Shown one piece after another: positions 18,123-26,069 of a stretch of DNA of 38,062 nucleotides. How positions within the stretch are numbered: position 1 is the stretch's first letter; every line of letters begins with the position of its first letter. Position numbers and translations under genes: made by a program. This stretch comes from Rhodoplanes elegans (GTDB taxonomy: Bacteria; Pseudomonadota; Alphaproteobacteria; Rhizobiales; Xanthobacteraceae), in the NCBI RefSeq assembly GCF_016653355.1, contig NZ_NHSK01000145.1:1-38062 (forward strand), written 5' to 3'. The notes under the pieces were generated by a model. That model worked only from the letters and a program-made list of their open reading frames with translations. It was not told the origin of the DNA and did not search any database.

Positions 18123-18590
18123 TCAGACCCGGATGCTCTTGCCGCATACGCCGGCGACCGCGCCGGGCCCGGCCACCCGGCCGTTCCGGCCGTAGGGAGC
18201 GCGGGCCGCGACGTCCTCGCGGACCGCCCGCATGATCGCGTCGACGCGCCGCTGGCTCGCCGTGATCGCGGCGCGCAGCCGCGTGACGTTCTCGTCCATC
18301 ACGACCGTGAGCCGACGCACCCGCTCGACCAGACGCTCGCGCTGGCCGCGGTCGGTCGCGGCGCTGCCGAGATCGTGGCGCCGGAGATGCATGGCCCAGC
18401 GCTCGACATCCTCGGCGAGCGCCGTCTTGCGCGCCGTCGAGTTGGACAGCGACGCCGGCAGCCCGCGCGCGAGCGCACGGTTCTCCTCCTCGACGATCGT
18501 GATCAGCTCATCGACCAGGGTGACCACCCGGGCGACCGAGTGGTCCGCGTTCGACACCGGGGCGCCGTTCTCGACCGACAGCGTGGACAT
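18123..18590 (-). CDS. FlgN-like flagellar export chaperone
   Basis: A 155-aa, almost entirely helical cytoplasmic protein. The core (VTLVDELITIVEEENRAL, then a Lys/Glu-rich helix and RERLVERVRRLTVVMDENVTRL) has the pattern of FlgN family members, which hold FlgK and FlgL before export. Position fits: it lies directly upstream of flgK and flgL in the same operon, 29 bp from flgK. The start ATG 18590 has GAGGAG at good spacing. The Gly/Arg-rich last 25 residues are probably unstructured. The assignment rests on context and helix pattern more than on strong residue conservation. Confidence 0.72.
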   Translation of the reverse strand: MSTLSVENGAPVSNADHSVARVVTLVDELITIVEEENRALARGLPASLSNSTARKTALAEDVERWAMHLRRHDLGSAATDRGQRERLVERVRRLTVVMDENVTRLRAAITASQRRVDAIMRAVREDVAARAPYGRNGRVAGPGAVAGVCGKSIRV

Positions 18591-18607
18591 GGCTCACTCC
18601 TCGATTT

Positions 18608-18904
18608 TCAGGATCGCGTCGCCCGCGGAGGACGGGTGGACAGCGCACAGGTCCTATAGGCCGTGACGGCCCGGGACCGCTGGTCGACCGCGGCGAGCTC
18701 GGCGGCCACCCGGTCGCGCTCGGCGACGAGGGCGCGCAGCACCTCGACGAGCTCGGCGACGCCGGCCAGAAGCGCAGCGCCCTCGCCCGCCCGCCGGCGG
18801 CCGGCCGGACCCGCCTCGGCGAGAAGCCTGCGACCCTCGACGGTGGCGCGCCGGGCGCGATGCAACAGCGGATCTCTCGACGTTCTCGTCGGGCGGTCGT
18901 GCAC
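18608..18904 (-). CDS. Small coiled-coil protein in flagellar operon
   Basis: A 98-aa ORF that starts with GTG at 18904, only four bases after the flgE stop, with AGGTAG overlapping that stop, and ends 17 bp before the FlgN-like start. The centre (AALLAGVAELVEVLRALVAERDRVAAELAAVDQ) has a heptad-like Leu/Val/Ala pattern and is probably a coiled coil; both ends are Arg-rich. I do not recognise a family. Its tight fit between flgE and the FlgN-like gene argues that it is real and flagellar, perhaps a second export chaperone or an escort protein, which is inference. Confidence 0.6.
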   Translation of the reverse strand: MHDRPTRTSRDPLLHRARRATVEGRRLLAEAGPAGRRRAGEGAALLAGVAELVEVLRALVAERDRVAAELAAVDQRSRAVTAYRTCALSTRPPRATRS

Positions 18905-18908
18905 GGCG

Positions 18909-20171
18909 CTACCTCACGGAGCTCATCAGCGTGTCGTACATCTCGCTGACCGTGGACACGACCTGTGCGGCGGCCGAGTAGGCCTGCTGGGCCGTGATCA
19001 TGGTCGAGAACTCGGCGGTGGTGTCGGCCGTGCTCGACTCGAGCTTGCTGCCCTTGATCGAGCCCGCGCCGCCGAGGCCCGCCTCGTGCAGGGTGGCCGA
19101 GCCGGACTTGGTGCTCTCCTGGTACATGCCGCCGCTCACCGTGGTGAGCCCGTCGGCGTTGGCGAAGGTGGCGACCGCGACCTTGTAGATCACGTAGGTC
19201 TCGCCGTTCGAATACGTCGCCGTGACATTGCCGCCGTCCTCCACCGAGATGCCGGTCAGGCTGCCGTAGGCGAGGCCGTCCTGGTCGATCGACTTGAGAT
19301 CGATGCTCGGCGTCTGGGAATCGGACGAGTACTGGGTGAGGCCGTCGGCGCCGCCGACGGTGCCGAGATCGAGCGTGATGGTCTGGTTCGCGGCGCCGGT
19401 CGTCCAGCCGGTGATGGAGATCGTCGCGGGGCTCGGGCTGGTGCTCGCCAGAGTGCCGTCTTCGTTGAAGACGATGTCGATCGATCCGGTCACGGTACCG
19501 GACGTCACCGACGAGTCGGACGACAGGGTCGCGTTGCTGAAGCTCGCCGTCCAGTTGTTCTCGCCCGTCTTCTCCCAGGTGATGGTCACGCTGCTCGCGG
19601 TGCCGAGCGAGTCGTACACGTCCATCGTGGTGGTGAAGGTCGCGTTGGTCGCGGCGTCGGCCGGCAGGTTCGCCTCGATGATCTCGGTCGTCGTCGCCGA
19701 GGCGACGCTCTGCAGCGCGCTGGTGTCGATCCGGGTGAGCGTCGCGGCGGTCTCGCCGCCCGTCACGTTGCCGTCCTGGTCGGTCGGCCAGCCCATCAGA
19801 TAGTTGCCGCCGATGGTCAGGTAGCCGTTGGCGTCGTCGATCACCGCATCGCCGTTGCGGGTGTAGTAGGTCGATCCGGAGGCGTCGCGCACGACGAAGA
19901 ATCCGTTGCCGTCGATCGCCATCGCCGTGTCGCTGGTCGACGACGTGAGCAGGCCCTGCTCCGAGATGTTGTAGCGGGCCGAGACCGCCACGCCGCCCGA
20001 GGCGTAGCCGGCCGAGGACGAGCTCGACGACAACAGGCTCTCGAAGCTCGCCGTCACGGTCTTGTAGCCGGTGGTGCTGGCGTTGGCGATGTTGTCCGAC
20101 ACCATCGAGATCGCCTGGCTCTGCGAGTTCAGGGCCGAGACGGCGGAATTCAACGCTCCGCTGAGGCTCAT
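18909..20171 (-). CDS. flgE: Flagellar hook protein FlgE
   Basis: A 420-aa hook subunit. The N-terminus MSLSGALNSAVSALNSQSQ and the rod signature NIANASTTGYKTV (27-39) are typical, followed by MAIDGNGFFVV and a Ser/Thr/Gly-rich middle. The C-terminus (FSTMITAQQAYSAAAQVVST) matches the conserved FlgE/FlgG ending. Length is within the normal range for a hook protein and longer than rod proteins. The start ATG 20171 has GAGGAG upstream. It follows flgD by 34 bp, the usual order in which the FlgD cap guides hook assembly. Confidence 0.93.
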   Translation of the reverse strand: MSLSGALNSAVSALNSQSQAISMVSDNIANASTTGYKTVTASFESLLSSSSSSAGYASGGVAVSARYNISEQGLLTSSTSDTAMAIDGNGFFVVRDASGSTYYTRNGDAVIDDANGYLTIGGNYLMGWPTDQDGNVTGGETAATLTRIDTSALQSVASATTTEIIEANLPADAATNATFTTTMDVYDSLGTASSVTITWEKTGENNWTASFSNATLSSDSSVTSGTVTGSIDIVFNEDGTLASTSPSPATISITGWTTGAANQTITLDLGTVGGADGLTQYSSDSQTPSIDLKSIDQDGLAYGSLTGISVEDGGNVTATYSNGETYVIYKVAVATFANADGLTTVSGGMYQESTKSGSATLHEAGLGGAGSIKGSKLESSTADTTAEFSTMITAQQAYSAAAQVVSTVSEMYDTLMSSVR

Positions 20172-20205
20172 GATACGCTCCTCGACACTGGTCGATGTCC
20201 TCGGA

Positions 20206-20502
20206 TCACGCCGACGTGCCGCCGACGGCCGAATAGAGGCTCGTCACGGTGCTGCTCAGCGCCGACACGGTGTCGCTGAGCTCGCTCAGCGTCTCGCTCA
20301 TGCTCGAGAGCTCGTTGAACGTCGCGTACGACATGATCTGGTTCGTGAACTCGGTCGTGTCGGTCGGGTCGAGCGGGTTCTGGTTCTGGAGCTGGGTCGT
20401 GATCAGCTTCAGAAAATCGTCGGTGGCGATCGCCGTGGAGCTCGAGCCGGAGCTCGTCGTCGTGCTCGCCGCCGTCGTGGTGGAGACCGTTGAGACGCTC
20501 AT
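20206..20502 (-). CDS. flgD: Short flagellar hook-capping protein FlgD
   Basis: A 98-aa hook cap. A Ser/Thr-rich leader is followed by the conserved FlgD N-terminal segment DDFLKLITTQLQNQNPLDP (28-46) and a helical end. The tudor-like and Ig-like C-terminal domains of the roughly 220-aa enterobacterial protein are missing, so only the export and assembly part remains. Short FlgD proteins occur in alphaproteobacteria, so this is not necessarily a truncation; the stop codon is followed directly by a normal intergenic gap. The start ATG 20502 has GAGG upstream. It is adjacent to flgE. Confidence 0.85.
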   Translation of the reverse strand: MSVSTVSTTTAASTTTSSGSSSTAIATDDFLKLITTQLQNQNPLDPTDTTEFTNQIMSYATFNELSSMSETLSELSDTVSALSSTVTSLYSAVGGTSA

Positions 20503-20836
20503 GATATGCCTCGACCGTTGTCGCGGCCGCCCGGCGGCCCGACGTCTGATGTCCGTCGCGATGTGATGAAGCGATCGACGTTCGTCAGTAGAACGGACGG
20601 CGCGGCGTTTTCCGGCAGACTTTTCGCGGGCCGCTCGCGATGCGGGCGGCCGCGGATGCCGCCTCGCCGCCGCTATGGCTGGAGCCGCGCACGGTCTCGG
20701 CGGATCGACCCCATATTCCGAGCGTCCCCGCGAAGGCGGGGCGCCAGGGGCGACACGACGCGTGGCTCTGGATCACCGCTGTCGCGGGGATCAGCGGCGT
20801 GTGGGTGGACTTTCGGGAACGCCCCGGCTCGCCGTC
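20503..20836. other. Intergenic region with a degenerate palindromic repeat
   Basis: 334 bp between flgD and the periplasmic metal-sensor-like gene. The only structured element seen is the repeat at 20718-20796. No convincing sigma-28 or sigma-54 promoter for flgD could be picked out by eye, and no ORF with protein-like composition was found. Confidence 0.4.
20718..20796. repeat. Degenerate interspersed palindromic repeat
   Basis: CGTCCCCGCGAAGGCGGGG...CCAGGG faces GTGGCTCTGGATCACCGCTGTCGCGGGGATCAGCG (written in parts). This resembles the common CGTCATTCCCGCGAAAGCGGGAATCCAG palindrome with several mismatches in both arms, so it is an older copy. Confidence 0.6.
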
Positions 20837-21346
20837 TCAGCGCGGCGGCTGACCCGGCGGTGGGCCCGGGGGCGGGCCGAACGGCCGGCCGGGGCCGCGC
20901 AGAACCACCTCGGCGATCACCTTGCGGTCGGCGACCGGAACACCGGCCAGCACCTCGCCGATACGCCGCGCGATCACCTTGTCGGTCTCGCTGCGCGCCG
21001 CGAGGAAATTGTCGACCGTCGTGGCGAAGGCCGCCGGGTCGAAGGTCTCGGCGCCGAGCATAGCGCGCAGCTTCTCGTCCATCCGGCGCGGATCGGCCGG
21101 GCTCGAACGGAAGCGCCCGTCGATCTCGCCGACCAGCGCCTCGATCTTGGCGAAGCTGTCGTTCGAGATGCGGCCCTGGAGCTCCTGCACGGCGCTCTGG
21201 AGCGGCCGCGGGCGCGGTGGCGGCGGCCCGTCCGGGCGCACGAGCGAGCCGGCCCACGAGCCGGCCAGGAACAGGTTGACCCCGAGCGACACCAACAGAG
21301 CGATCCGGAGCACGCCGGTGCGTGACACGCCGCCGAACTGGGCCAT
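20837..21346 (-). CDS. Periplasmic CnrR/ZraP-like (metal-resistance-type) protein
   Basis: A 169-aa protein with one N-terminal membrane anchor (VLRIALLVSLGVNLFLAGSWAG, about 10-32) and a helical periplasmic part. Helices such as SFAKIEALVGEIDGRF and FDPAAFATTVDNFLAARSE follow the pattern of the heavy-metal-sensor/CnrR-like family, and the C-terminus is Pro/Gly-rich. It has almost no His or Cys, so direct metal binding is doubtful. It starts 14 bp after the putative anti-sigma gene. In related bacteria, such proteins often form a trio with a one-TM anti-sigma protein and an ECF sigma factor; here the sigma factor lies 4 kb upstream beyond the flagellin genes. ATG 21346 was preferred to the upstream frame, which overlaps the neighbouring gene. 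Confidence 0.7.
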   Translation of the reverse strand: MAQFGGVSRTGVLRIALLVSLGVNLFLAGSWAGSLVRPDGPPPPRPRPLQSAVQELQGRISNDSFAKIEALVGEIDGRFRSSPADPRRMDEKLRAMLGAETFDPAAFATTVDNFLAARSETDKVIARRIGEVLAGVPVADRKVIAEVVLRGPGRPFGPPPGPPPGQPPR

Positions 21347-21360
21347 GACCGGTTCCGAGC

Positions 21361-21828
21361 TCACTGCAAGGTCCGGAAGAGCGAGGCGGAGAAGCCGAGC
21401 CCGCTCTGATCCTGGTATTGCGCGACGGTGAGGAAGCTGCTCGCGAACCCGAGCAGGAAGCAAGCGGAGAGTGCGACGGCCGGGCGCCACGCGGGCCGCG
21501 GGACGGCGCCGGCGAGGGCGGCGAGCGCCGCCCCCCACCACGACGCGGCCACTCGCGGCCGGGACGCCGACGCGTGGGACGGGGCGGGCTCGCGCTGCGG
21601 TTCAGTGGCGCGCGCTGCGGCGAGAATGCGATCGGCGAGGTCGGCGGGCGCCCGGACGGGCTCGCGGGCCGCGAGCGCATCGCGCAGCGCCTGGGCCTCG
21701 GCGAGCACCTCGCGCGCTTCGGCCGATACCTTCAGCAGGGCCAAGGCCTGCGTGCGCGACGGCTCCGGCCAAGCCGAGACGTCCTCGCCCCATCGATCGA
21801 CCTGATCCTCGAAGTCGTCAATATCCAT
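21361..21828 (-). CDS. Putative one-TM anti-sigma protein
   Basis: A 155-aa protein. The first 95 residues are cytoplasmic and helical, opening with an acidic start (DIDDFEDQVDRWGEDVSAWP). A single membrane span (AVALSACFLLGFASSFLTVA) lies near residues 117-136, and a short periplasmic tail follows. The shape, and the downstream CnrR-like periplasmic partner, fit the anti-sigma member of an ECF signalling trio. The zinc-binding HxxxCxxC motif of classical anti-sigma factors is absent. The likely partner is the ECF sigma factor at 25413-26069. The assignment is from architecture and context. Confidence 0.6.
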   Translation of the reverse strand: MDIDDFEDQVDRWGEDVSAWPEPSRTQALALLKVSAEAREVLAEAQALRDALAAREPVRAPADLADRILAAARATEPQREPAPSHASASRPRVAASWWGAALAALAGAVPRPAWRPAVALSACFLLGFASSFLTVAQYQDQSGLGFSASLFRTLQ

Positions 21829-22122
21829 CCGGGGCCCGTTCCGTTCTGGAAGCCGATTAGTCCGGTCTTAATTCGAAATGCCAGAAGCTCCTTAACATTC
21901 CGGTACCGCTCGAACGACGTTCGACACCGAGCGGTTCTGCCGTCAACGGCCGGAGCGGCGCAGGCCTCGCAACTCTCGCGACCGATCGTGCCGTACGGGG
22001 CTGCTGTACATCGCGCCTCGCGGCTCGGCAAGCCGAGCCCCCTTCCCGTCGCCACGCCGACACACCGCGCCGACGCGCCGCGACTTCGACTCGATCGCCG
22101 TGCGATCGTCGCGCGGCGTCGC

Positions 22123-22692
22123 TCAGCGCCGGCCGCTGATCGCCTGGCGCGCGGCGACCTCGACCGGCACGGCCGCGTGCCCGCCGCGCGACGCGAGCTC
22201 CTGCGCGCGAGTCGGCAGGCCGGCGATCCCGGCCCAGGCGTCGCGCAGCTCGGCGAGCCCCGCCGCGATCCGTCGGTAACGCTCGGGCGCATCCGGCTTG
22301 CGAAACGACTGCAGGACGACGAGCGTGTTCGTCGTGTAGGTCGTGAACAACCGCTCGGCGAGCTTGCCGCCCTTCTGGAAGTCGATGATGTGGCTGAGGC
22401 CGCGCAGGATCGCGGCGACCTTCAGCACGTCCTCCCAGGCGGCGGCCGTGCGGCCCTCCTCGATCGCCAGGCTCGCCCGGCTGAGCAGCACGAGAACCTT
22501 GTCGTAGAGCAGCACCACGGCGCGCGACGGCGGCACCGTCGCGGCGGCGCGCTGATAGGCCGAGATCGCGCCCTGCGCCGACATCGGCATCGGCATCGGC
22601 TGCGCGTAAGACTCCGGACTTGGGCTCGGCGACGGGGTGGGTGGTGCTTTCGGGGCGAACGTGCGCTTTCGCACGGACCTTTCGATGGCCAT
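22123..22692 (-). CDS. fliS: Flagellin export chaperone FliS
   Basis: A 189-aa chaperone that would bind the flagellin C-terminus in the cytoplasm before export. The FliS core starts around residue 42 (AISAYQRAAATVPPSRAVVLLYDKVL in parts) and continues with RGLSHIIDFQKGGKLAERLF, which matches the family helix pattern. A Pro/Ser/Met-rich N-terminal extension of about 40 residues (PPTPSPSPSPES, then PMPMPMSAQ) is unusual; typical FliS is 120-140 aa. The ATG at 22692 overlaps the fliD stop by one base (TGATG), implying translational coupling; a TTG one codon upstream is possible. Confidence 0.82.
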   Translation of the reverse strand: MAIERSVRKRTFAPKAPPTPSPSPSPESYAQPMPMPMSAQGAISAYQRAAATVPPSRAVVLLYDKVLVLLSRASLAIEEGRTAAAWEDVLKVAAILRGLSHIIDFQKGGKLAERLFTTYTTNTLVVLQSFRKPDAPERYRRIAAGLAELRDAWAGIAGLPTRAQELASRGGHAAVPVEVAARQAISGRR

Positions 22693-24365
22693 CAATCATC
22701 CTCGGCTGCGAGTATGGCTTCCAGATAGGCGAGCGTCGATTGCGCCTTGGAGATCGCCGCCTGATAGTTGGCGTAGCGGGTCTCGAGCGTGGCGCGGTAG
22801 TCCTCGGCCTTGCTCTCGATGTCCGAGACTTTCGCGGCGTAGTCGGTGTTCTGATCGGTCAGACTGTCGATCAAGGTCGTCAGGGTGCCGTCGGTGGTGT
22901 CCGCGGCTCCATCGGCGACCGAATAGAGCAGCTCCGCGAGCCCATAGCTCGTGGTGATGTCGATCGACTGCGACGTGTCGCCCGTGAACACGAAGCTGAA
23001 GCCTTCGTAGGCCGTTCCCGTCGCACCGACGATGCGGGTGCCGCTGATCGTGAACAGGGAGCTGTCGCCGCCGATCGAGGCGGACGTGAGGGCGCCAGAC
23101 GCGTCGACCGTCACGTCGAGCGTGAAGGAGGCCGGCGCGCTCGCGCCCCGCGCCAGCAGCATCAAGTCAGTCGACGAGCTGGTGAGATCGAATGACAGGA
23201 GCGCCTGGACGTCGTTGAGATTCTCGAGCAGGGCCTCGTCGAGCGTGTCCTCGTCGAGCACCAGCAGATTGGAGGAATCGTAGGTGATACCGATGCCGGC
23301 GAGCGACAGCTCGTCGACCATGGTCGACAGCGCGCTCGCCACCGACCGGTTGACGCTCCGCAGCGTCCCGTCGCCGAACAGCACGGCGTCGTCCGACGCG
23401 GTGCCGCCGGTCGTGAGCTCCTGCTGGGTGATCGCCCATTCGCGGTAGGCGTTGTAGGCGTCGACCAGCGCCTGGATCGCCTCCTTGACGGCGCTGTAGT
23501 CGGTCTCGATCTCGACCGTGATCGAGGTGTCGTCCGGCGTAACGTTGTAGATGTAGAAGGTGAGCCCGTCGATCGCGTCGTCGATCTCGTTCGAGTCGCG
23601 GGTGATCTCGACGCCGTCGAGTTCGATGATCGCGTCCTGGGCGGCCTGCAGCTCGTTGGCGAAGGTGCCGTCCTCGCCGAGAATCCCGAGCGTCTCGAGC
23701 ACGTCGTCGCCCGACACCGCGGCGGCCGTGATCGCCTTGCCGGTGGCGGTCGCAGTGAGAACCAGCTTGTACGATCCCGAGGAGACCTGGAGCACGGTCG
23801 CCTGGACGCCACTGGTCGCACTCGTGTCGTTGATCGCCTTGGCCAGCTCCGCTAGGCTCATGTCCTCGGTGACCGTGATCTCGACGGCGGAGCCGCCCTC
23901 GACCTTCAGGCTGAACACGCCCGCGTGGCCGAGATCCTCCGTCTTGCTGCCGACCGAGTCGCTGGTGACCTTGTGGGACTTGGCGAGCTGCTTGACCACC
24001 AGGTCGTAGGTCCCGACGTCGACGTTCCGGTCGGCCGTCACCGAGACGGTGCTGCTCGCGTCGACGTCACCGTTGGCGGTCAGATAGGAGGCGCGATCCG
24101 CGAAGACGTCGTCCTCCTTCGCCAGCGTTCCGGAGGGCGCGCGCAGGACCTGGGCGGCGTCGGCGATGTCCTGCAACAGCGACTGCATCTCCTGATAGGC
24201 GGAGATCTTCGCCTCGTTGGCCGTGATCTTGGTCTCGATGGAGTCGGCCTTGGTGAGCTTCGCCGCGACGGCCTCCTCGATCAGCGCGTCCCAGTCGGTG
24301 CTGACCGCGCTCGACGTGGTCGACGTGCTCGACGTGTTGGTGGTCACGCTGCTGATGGTCGTCAT
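22692..24365 (-). CDS. fliD: Flagellar filament cap protein FliD
   Basis: A 557-aa cap protein (HAP2) that would sit at the filament tip and guide flagellin polymerisation. A Ser/Thr-rich start precedes the FliD N-terminal helical region (LIEEAVAAKLTKADSIETKI, TANEAKISAYQEMQSLLQDI). The middle domains are beta-rich and acidic, and the C-terminal helices (AEDYRATLETRYANYQAAIS) match the FliD C-domain. There is no Cys. It lies 67 bp after fliC across a GC-rich hairpin and is coupled to fliS. Length is within the range of 450-600 aa for the family. Confidence 0.9.
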   Translation of the reverse strand: MTTISSVTTNTSSTSTTSSAVSTDWDALIEEAVAAKLTKADSIETKITANEAKISAYQEMQSLLQDIADAAQVLRAPSGTLAKEDDVFADRASYLTANGDVDASSTVSVTADRNVDVGTYDLVVKQLAKSHKVTSDSVGSKTEDLGHAGVFSLKVEGGSAVEITVTEDMSLAELAKAINDTSATSGVQATVLQVSSGSYKLVLTATATGKAITAAAVSGDDVLETLGILGEDGTFANELQAAQDAIIELDGVEITRDSNEIDDAIDGLTFYIYNVTPDDTSITVEIETDYSAVKEAIQALVDAYNAYREWAITQQELTTGGTASDDAVLFGDGTLRSVNRSVASALSTMVDELSLAGIGITYDSSNLLVLDEDTLDEALLENLNDVQALLSFDLTSSSTDLMLLARGASAPASFTLDVTVDASGALTSASIGGDSSLFTISGTRIVGATGTAYEGFSFVFTGDTSQSIDITTSYGLAELLYSVADGAADTTDGTLTTLIDSLTDQNTDYAAKVSDIESKAEDYRATLETRYANYQAAISKAQSTLAYLEAILAAEDD

Positions 24366-24387
24366 GGCTCACTCGCTCGGCGTTCCG

Positions 24388-24408
24388 GGCCGGGGTGGCG
24401 CCCCGACC
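24388..24408 (-). terminator. Hairpin between fliC and fliD
   Basis: An 8-bp stem with one G-U pair (GGTCGGGG / CCCCGGCC on the coding strand, 5-base loop) lies just after the flagellin stop. No strong U-run follows. It may protect or partly terminate the abundant fliC transcript, giving less fliD message. Confidence 0.4.
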
Positions 24409-24432
24409 CGGCCGTCTCCTGTCGGGACCGCG

Positions 24433-25272
24433 TCACTGCAGCAGCTTGAGCAGCTCCTGCGGCATCTGGTTGGCCTGCGCGGCGGCCGCGACGGCGGCCT
24501 GGGTCTTCACCTCGGCGGAGGAGAGCTTCGCCTGCTCGGCCGCGATGTCGACGTCGGCGATCGCCGAGTTGGCGGCCTCGAGGTTCTCGTTCTGGGTCGC
24601 GATCGAGTCGGCGCGGAACTCGAAGCGCGACATCGCGGCGCCGAAGCCGGCGCGGGCGTTGGAGACCGCGTTGATCGCCGTGTCGAGCGCCGTGAGCGCG
24701 GCGCCCGCCGTGGTCGTGTCCGTCACGCTCGTGGTCGCGAGGCCGGACAGCAGCCCGCCCGTCCCGGTGGTGAGATCCACCATGGTGAGGGCGATCGTGT
24801 CGCTGGAGCTCGAGCCGACCATCACGTTGCCGCTGGTGAAGGTCGCGGTGGCATCGGAGTCGAGCAGCGACAGGCCGTTGTAGCGGGTGCTCGCGCCGAT
24901 GCCGTCGATTTCGTCGATGAGCGCCTGGTATTCCGCGTCGATGTAGGTGCGCTCCGTGGTGCCCATCGTCGAGGACGAGGACTCCGAGGCCAGCGTCTTC
25001 ATGCGCTGCAGGATGTCGCTGATGTTGCTCGCCGCACCGTCGGCGATCTGCAGCACCGCGATGGCGTGCGACGCGTTGGTGGCGGCCTGATCGAGCGCCG
25101 CGATGTCAGACTGCAGCTTGGTCGAGATGGCGAGGCCGGCGGCGTCGTCGGAGGCGCGGTTGATGCGCGAGCCGGAGGCCAGCTTGCCGAGCGAGCTCGA
25201 CTGGTCGTCGGCGTTGCTGTTCAGGTAGCGGACGGCGGTGTTGGCGGCCGTGTTGGTGGAAATGACGGGCAT
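24433..25272 (-). CDS. fliC: Flagellin
   Basis: A 279-aa filament subunit, near the short end for flagellins, made mostly of the conserved D0/D1 ends. The N-terminal domain covers about residues 4-140 (LGKLASGSRINRASDDAAGL is visible), and the C-terminal domain ends in QANQMPQELLKLLQ. Only a small variable middle (residues about 145-195) is left, so surface domains D2/D3 are nearly absent. It lacks Cys. The start ATG 25272 has AGGAG upstream. It is followed by fliD and fliS on the same strand and preceded by the ECF sigma gene. No sigma-28-type promoter was identified with confidence. Confidence 0.95.
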   Translation of the reverse strand: MPVISTNTAANTAVRYLNSNADDQSSSLGKLASGSRINRASDDAAGLAISTKLQSDIAALDQAATNASHAIAVLQIADGAASNISDILQRMKTLASESSSSTMGTTERTYIDAEYQALIDEIDGIGASTRYNGLSLLDSDATATFTSGNVMVGSSSSDTIALTMVDLTTGTGGLLSGLATTSVTDTTTAGAALTALDTAINAVSNARAGFGAAMSRFEFRADSIATQNENLEAANSAIADVDIAAEQAKLSSAEVKTQAAVAAAAQANQMPQELLKLLQ

Positions 25273-25412
25273 GGCTCTCTCCTCGCGTCGAACGTCTGAC
25301 CCGCGCCCGGTCGCCGGGCGGCGGAGCGGCGCGGATCATCCGCGGCTGAGAGTTCAACGAGGCGTCCGGCGAAGGGCGGGCGGCGAATGTTTTCCGGGGC
25401 TCGCCGGCGTGG

Positions 25413-26069
25413 TTAATCGTCCGTCAACGCCTGCCGGATGTCGGGCTCGGAACGGCGCAGCAGCTTGCGCAGCTGCTGGCGGGCGCGCTTGAGGAGCGAC
25501 TCGACCGCCGACACCGTGGTGTCCATCACGTCGGCGATCTCGGCGTTGCTCATGGTCTCGTGATACGAGAGGATGATGGCGATCCGCTGCTGGTCGGGCA
25601 GCCGGTTCATCGCGGCGTCGAGCAGCTCGGAGACCTCGCTCCTGTGCATCGCCGTGACGGCGTCCGGCGCCCCGTCGGCGACCTCGCCGACCGCCTCGAC
25701 GTCCTCGTTGCGCGGCCGGCGGCGCAGGTCGATGCAGCGGTTGGTGACGACGCGGTAGAGCCAGGTGGAAAACTTGGCGCGGCCGCACTCCCAGCGATGG
25801 CGGTGGGTCCACACTTTCAGGAGCGAGTCCTGCACCACGTCGTCGGCGTCGGCCCGGTTTTCGAGGATGCGCAGCGCCAGCGCGAAGGCGCGGTCGACGT
25901 GGCGCTCCACCAGGGTCCGGAACGCCAGCTCGTCGTTCTCGCCGATTCGCCGGAGCAGCTCGTCGTCCGGCTCGCCGGCGTTCTCCACGGTGGGGCGCAC
26001 CGCATCCGTCGTCGGCTCGGGAGACGCGCGAAAGGCGGGGTCGTCCCAGGACACGCACGCAACCGTCAT
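25413..26069 (-). CDS. ECF-type RNA polymerase sigma factor
   Basis: A 218-aa sigma-70 family factor with only regions 2 and 4. Region 2 spans about 45-115, with the core-binding and -10 recognition segment RADADDVVQDSLLKVW (72-87) and KFSTWLYRVVTNRCIDLRRR (99-118). Region 4 spans about 145-205, with the helix-turn-helix NAEIADVMDTTVSAVESLLKRARQQL. ATG 26069, preceded by GGGGAGAGAG, was chosen over the in-frame codon at 26132. Its usual companions, an anti-sigma protein and a CnrR-like sensor, are found at 20837-21828 rather than next to it. It would direct RNA polymerase to a small stress or envelope regulon; which one is unknown. Confidence 0.9.
   Translation of the reverse strand: MTVACVSWDDPAFRASPEPTTDAVRPTVENAGEPDDELLRRIGENDELAFRTLVERHVDRAFALALRILENRADADDVVQDSLLKVWTHRHRWECGRAKFSTWLYRVVTNRCIDLRRRPRNEDVEAVGEVADGAPDAVTAMHRSEVSELLDAAMNRLPDQQRIAIILSYHETMSNAEIADVMDTTVSAVESLLKRARQQLRKLLRRSEPDIRQALTDD

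Noticed and set aside
16210-18195. 661-codon plus-strand frame over flgL and flgK
   Set aside because: It is antisense to strongly supported flagellar genes; the composition is rich in Arg, Gly, Asp and Val as expected from a GC-rich shadow.
20206-20502. Short flgD as a pseudogene
   Set aside because: The frame, ribosome site and position are normal, and short FlgD proteins occur in alphaproteobacteria. No remnant of the missing domains lies downstream.
21829-22122. ECF-type autoregulated promoter (GGAAT...) upstream of the putative anti-sigma gene matching one upstream of the sigma gene
   Set aside because: The two upstream sequences share only short, weak words; the match is not better than chance by eye.
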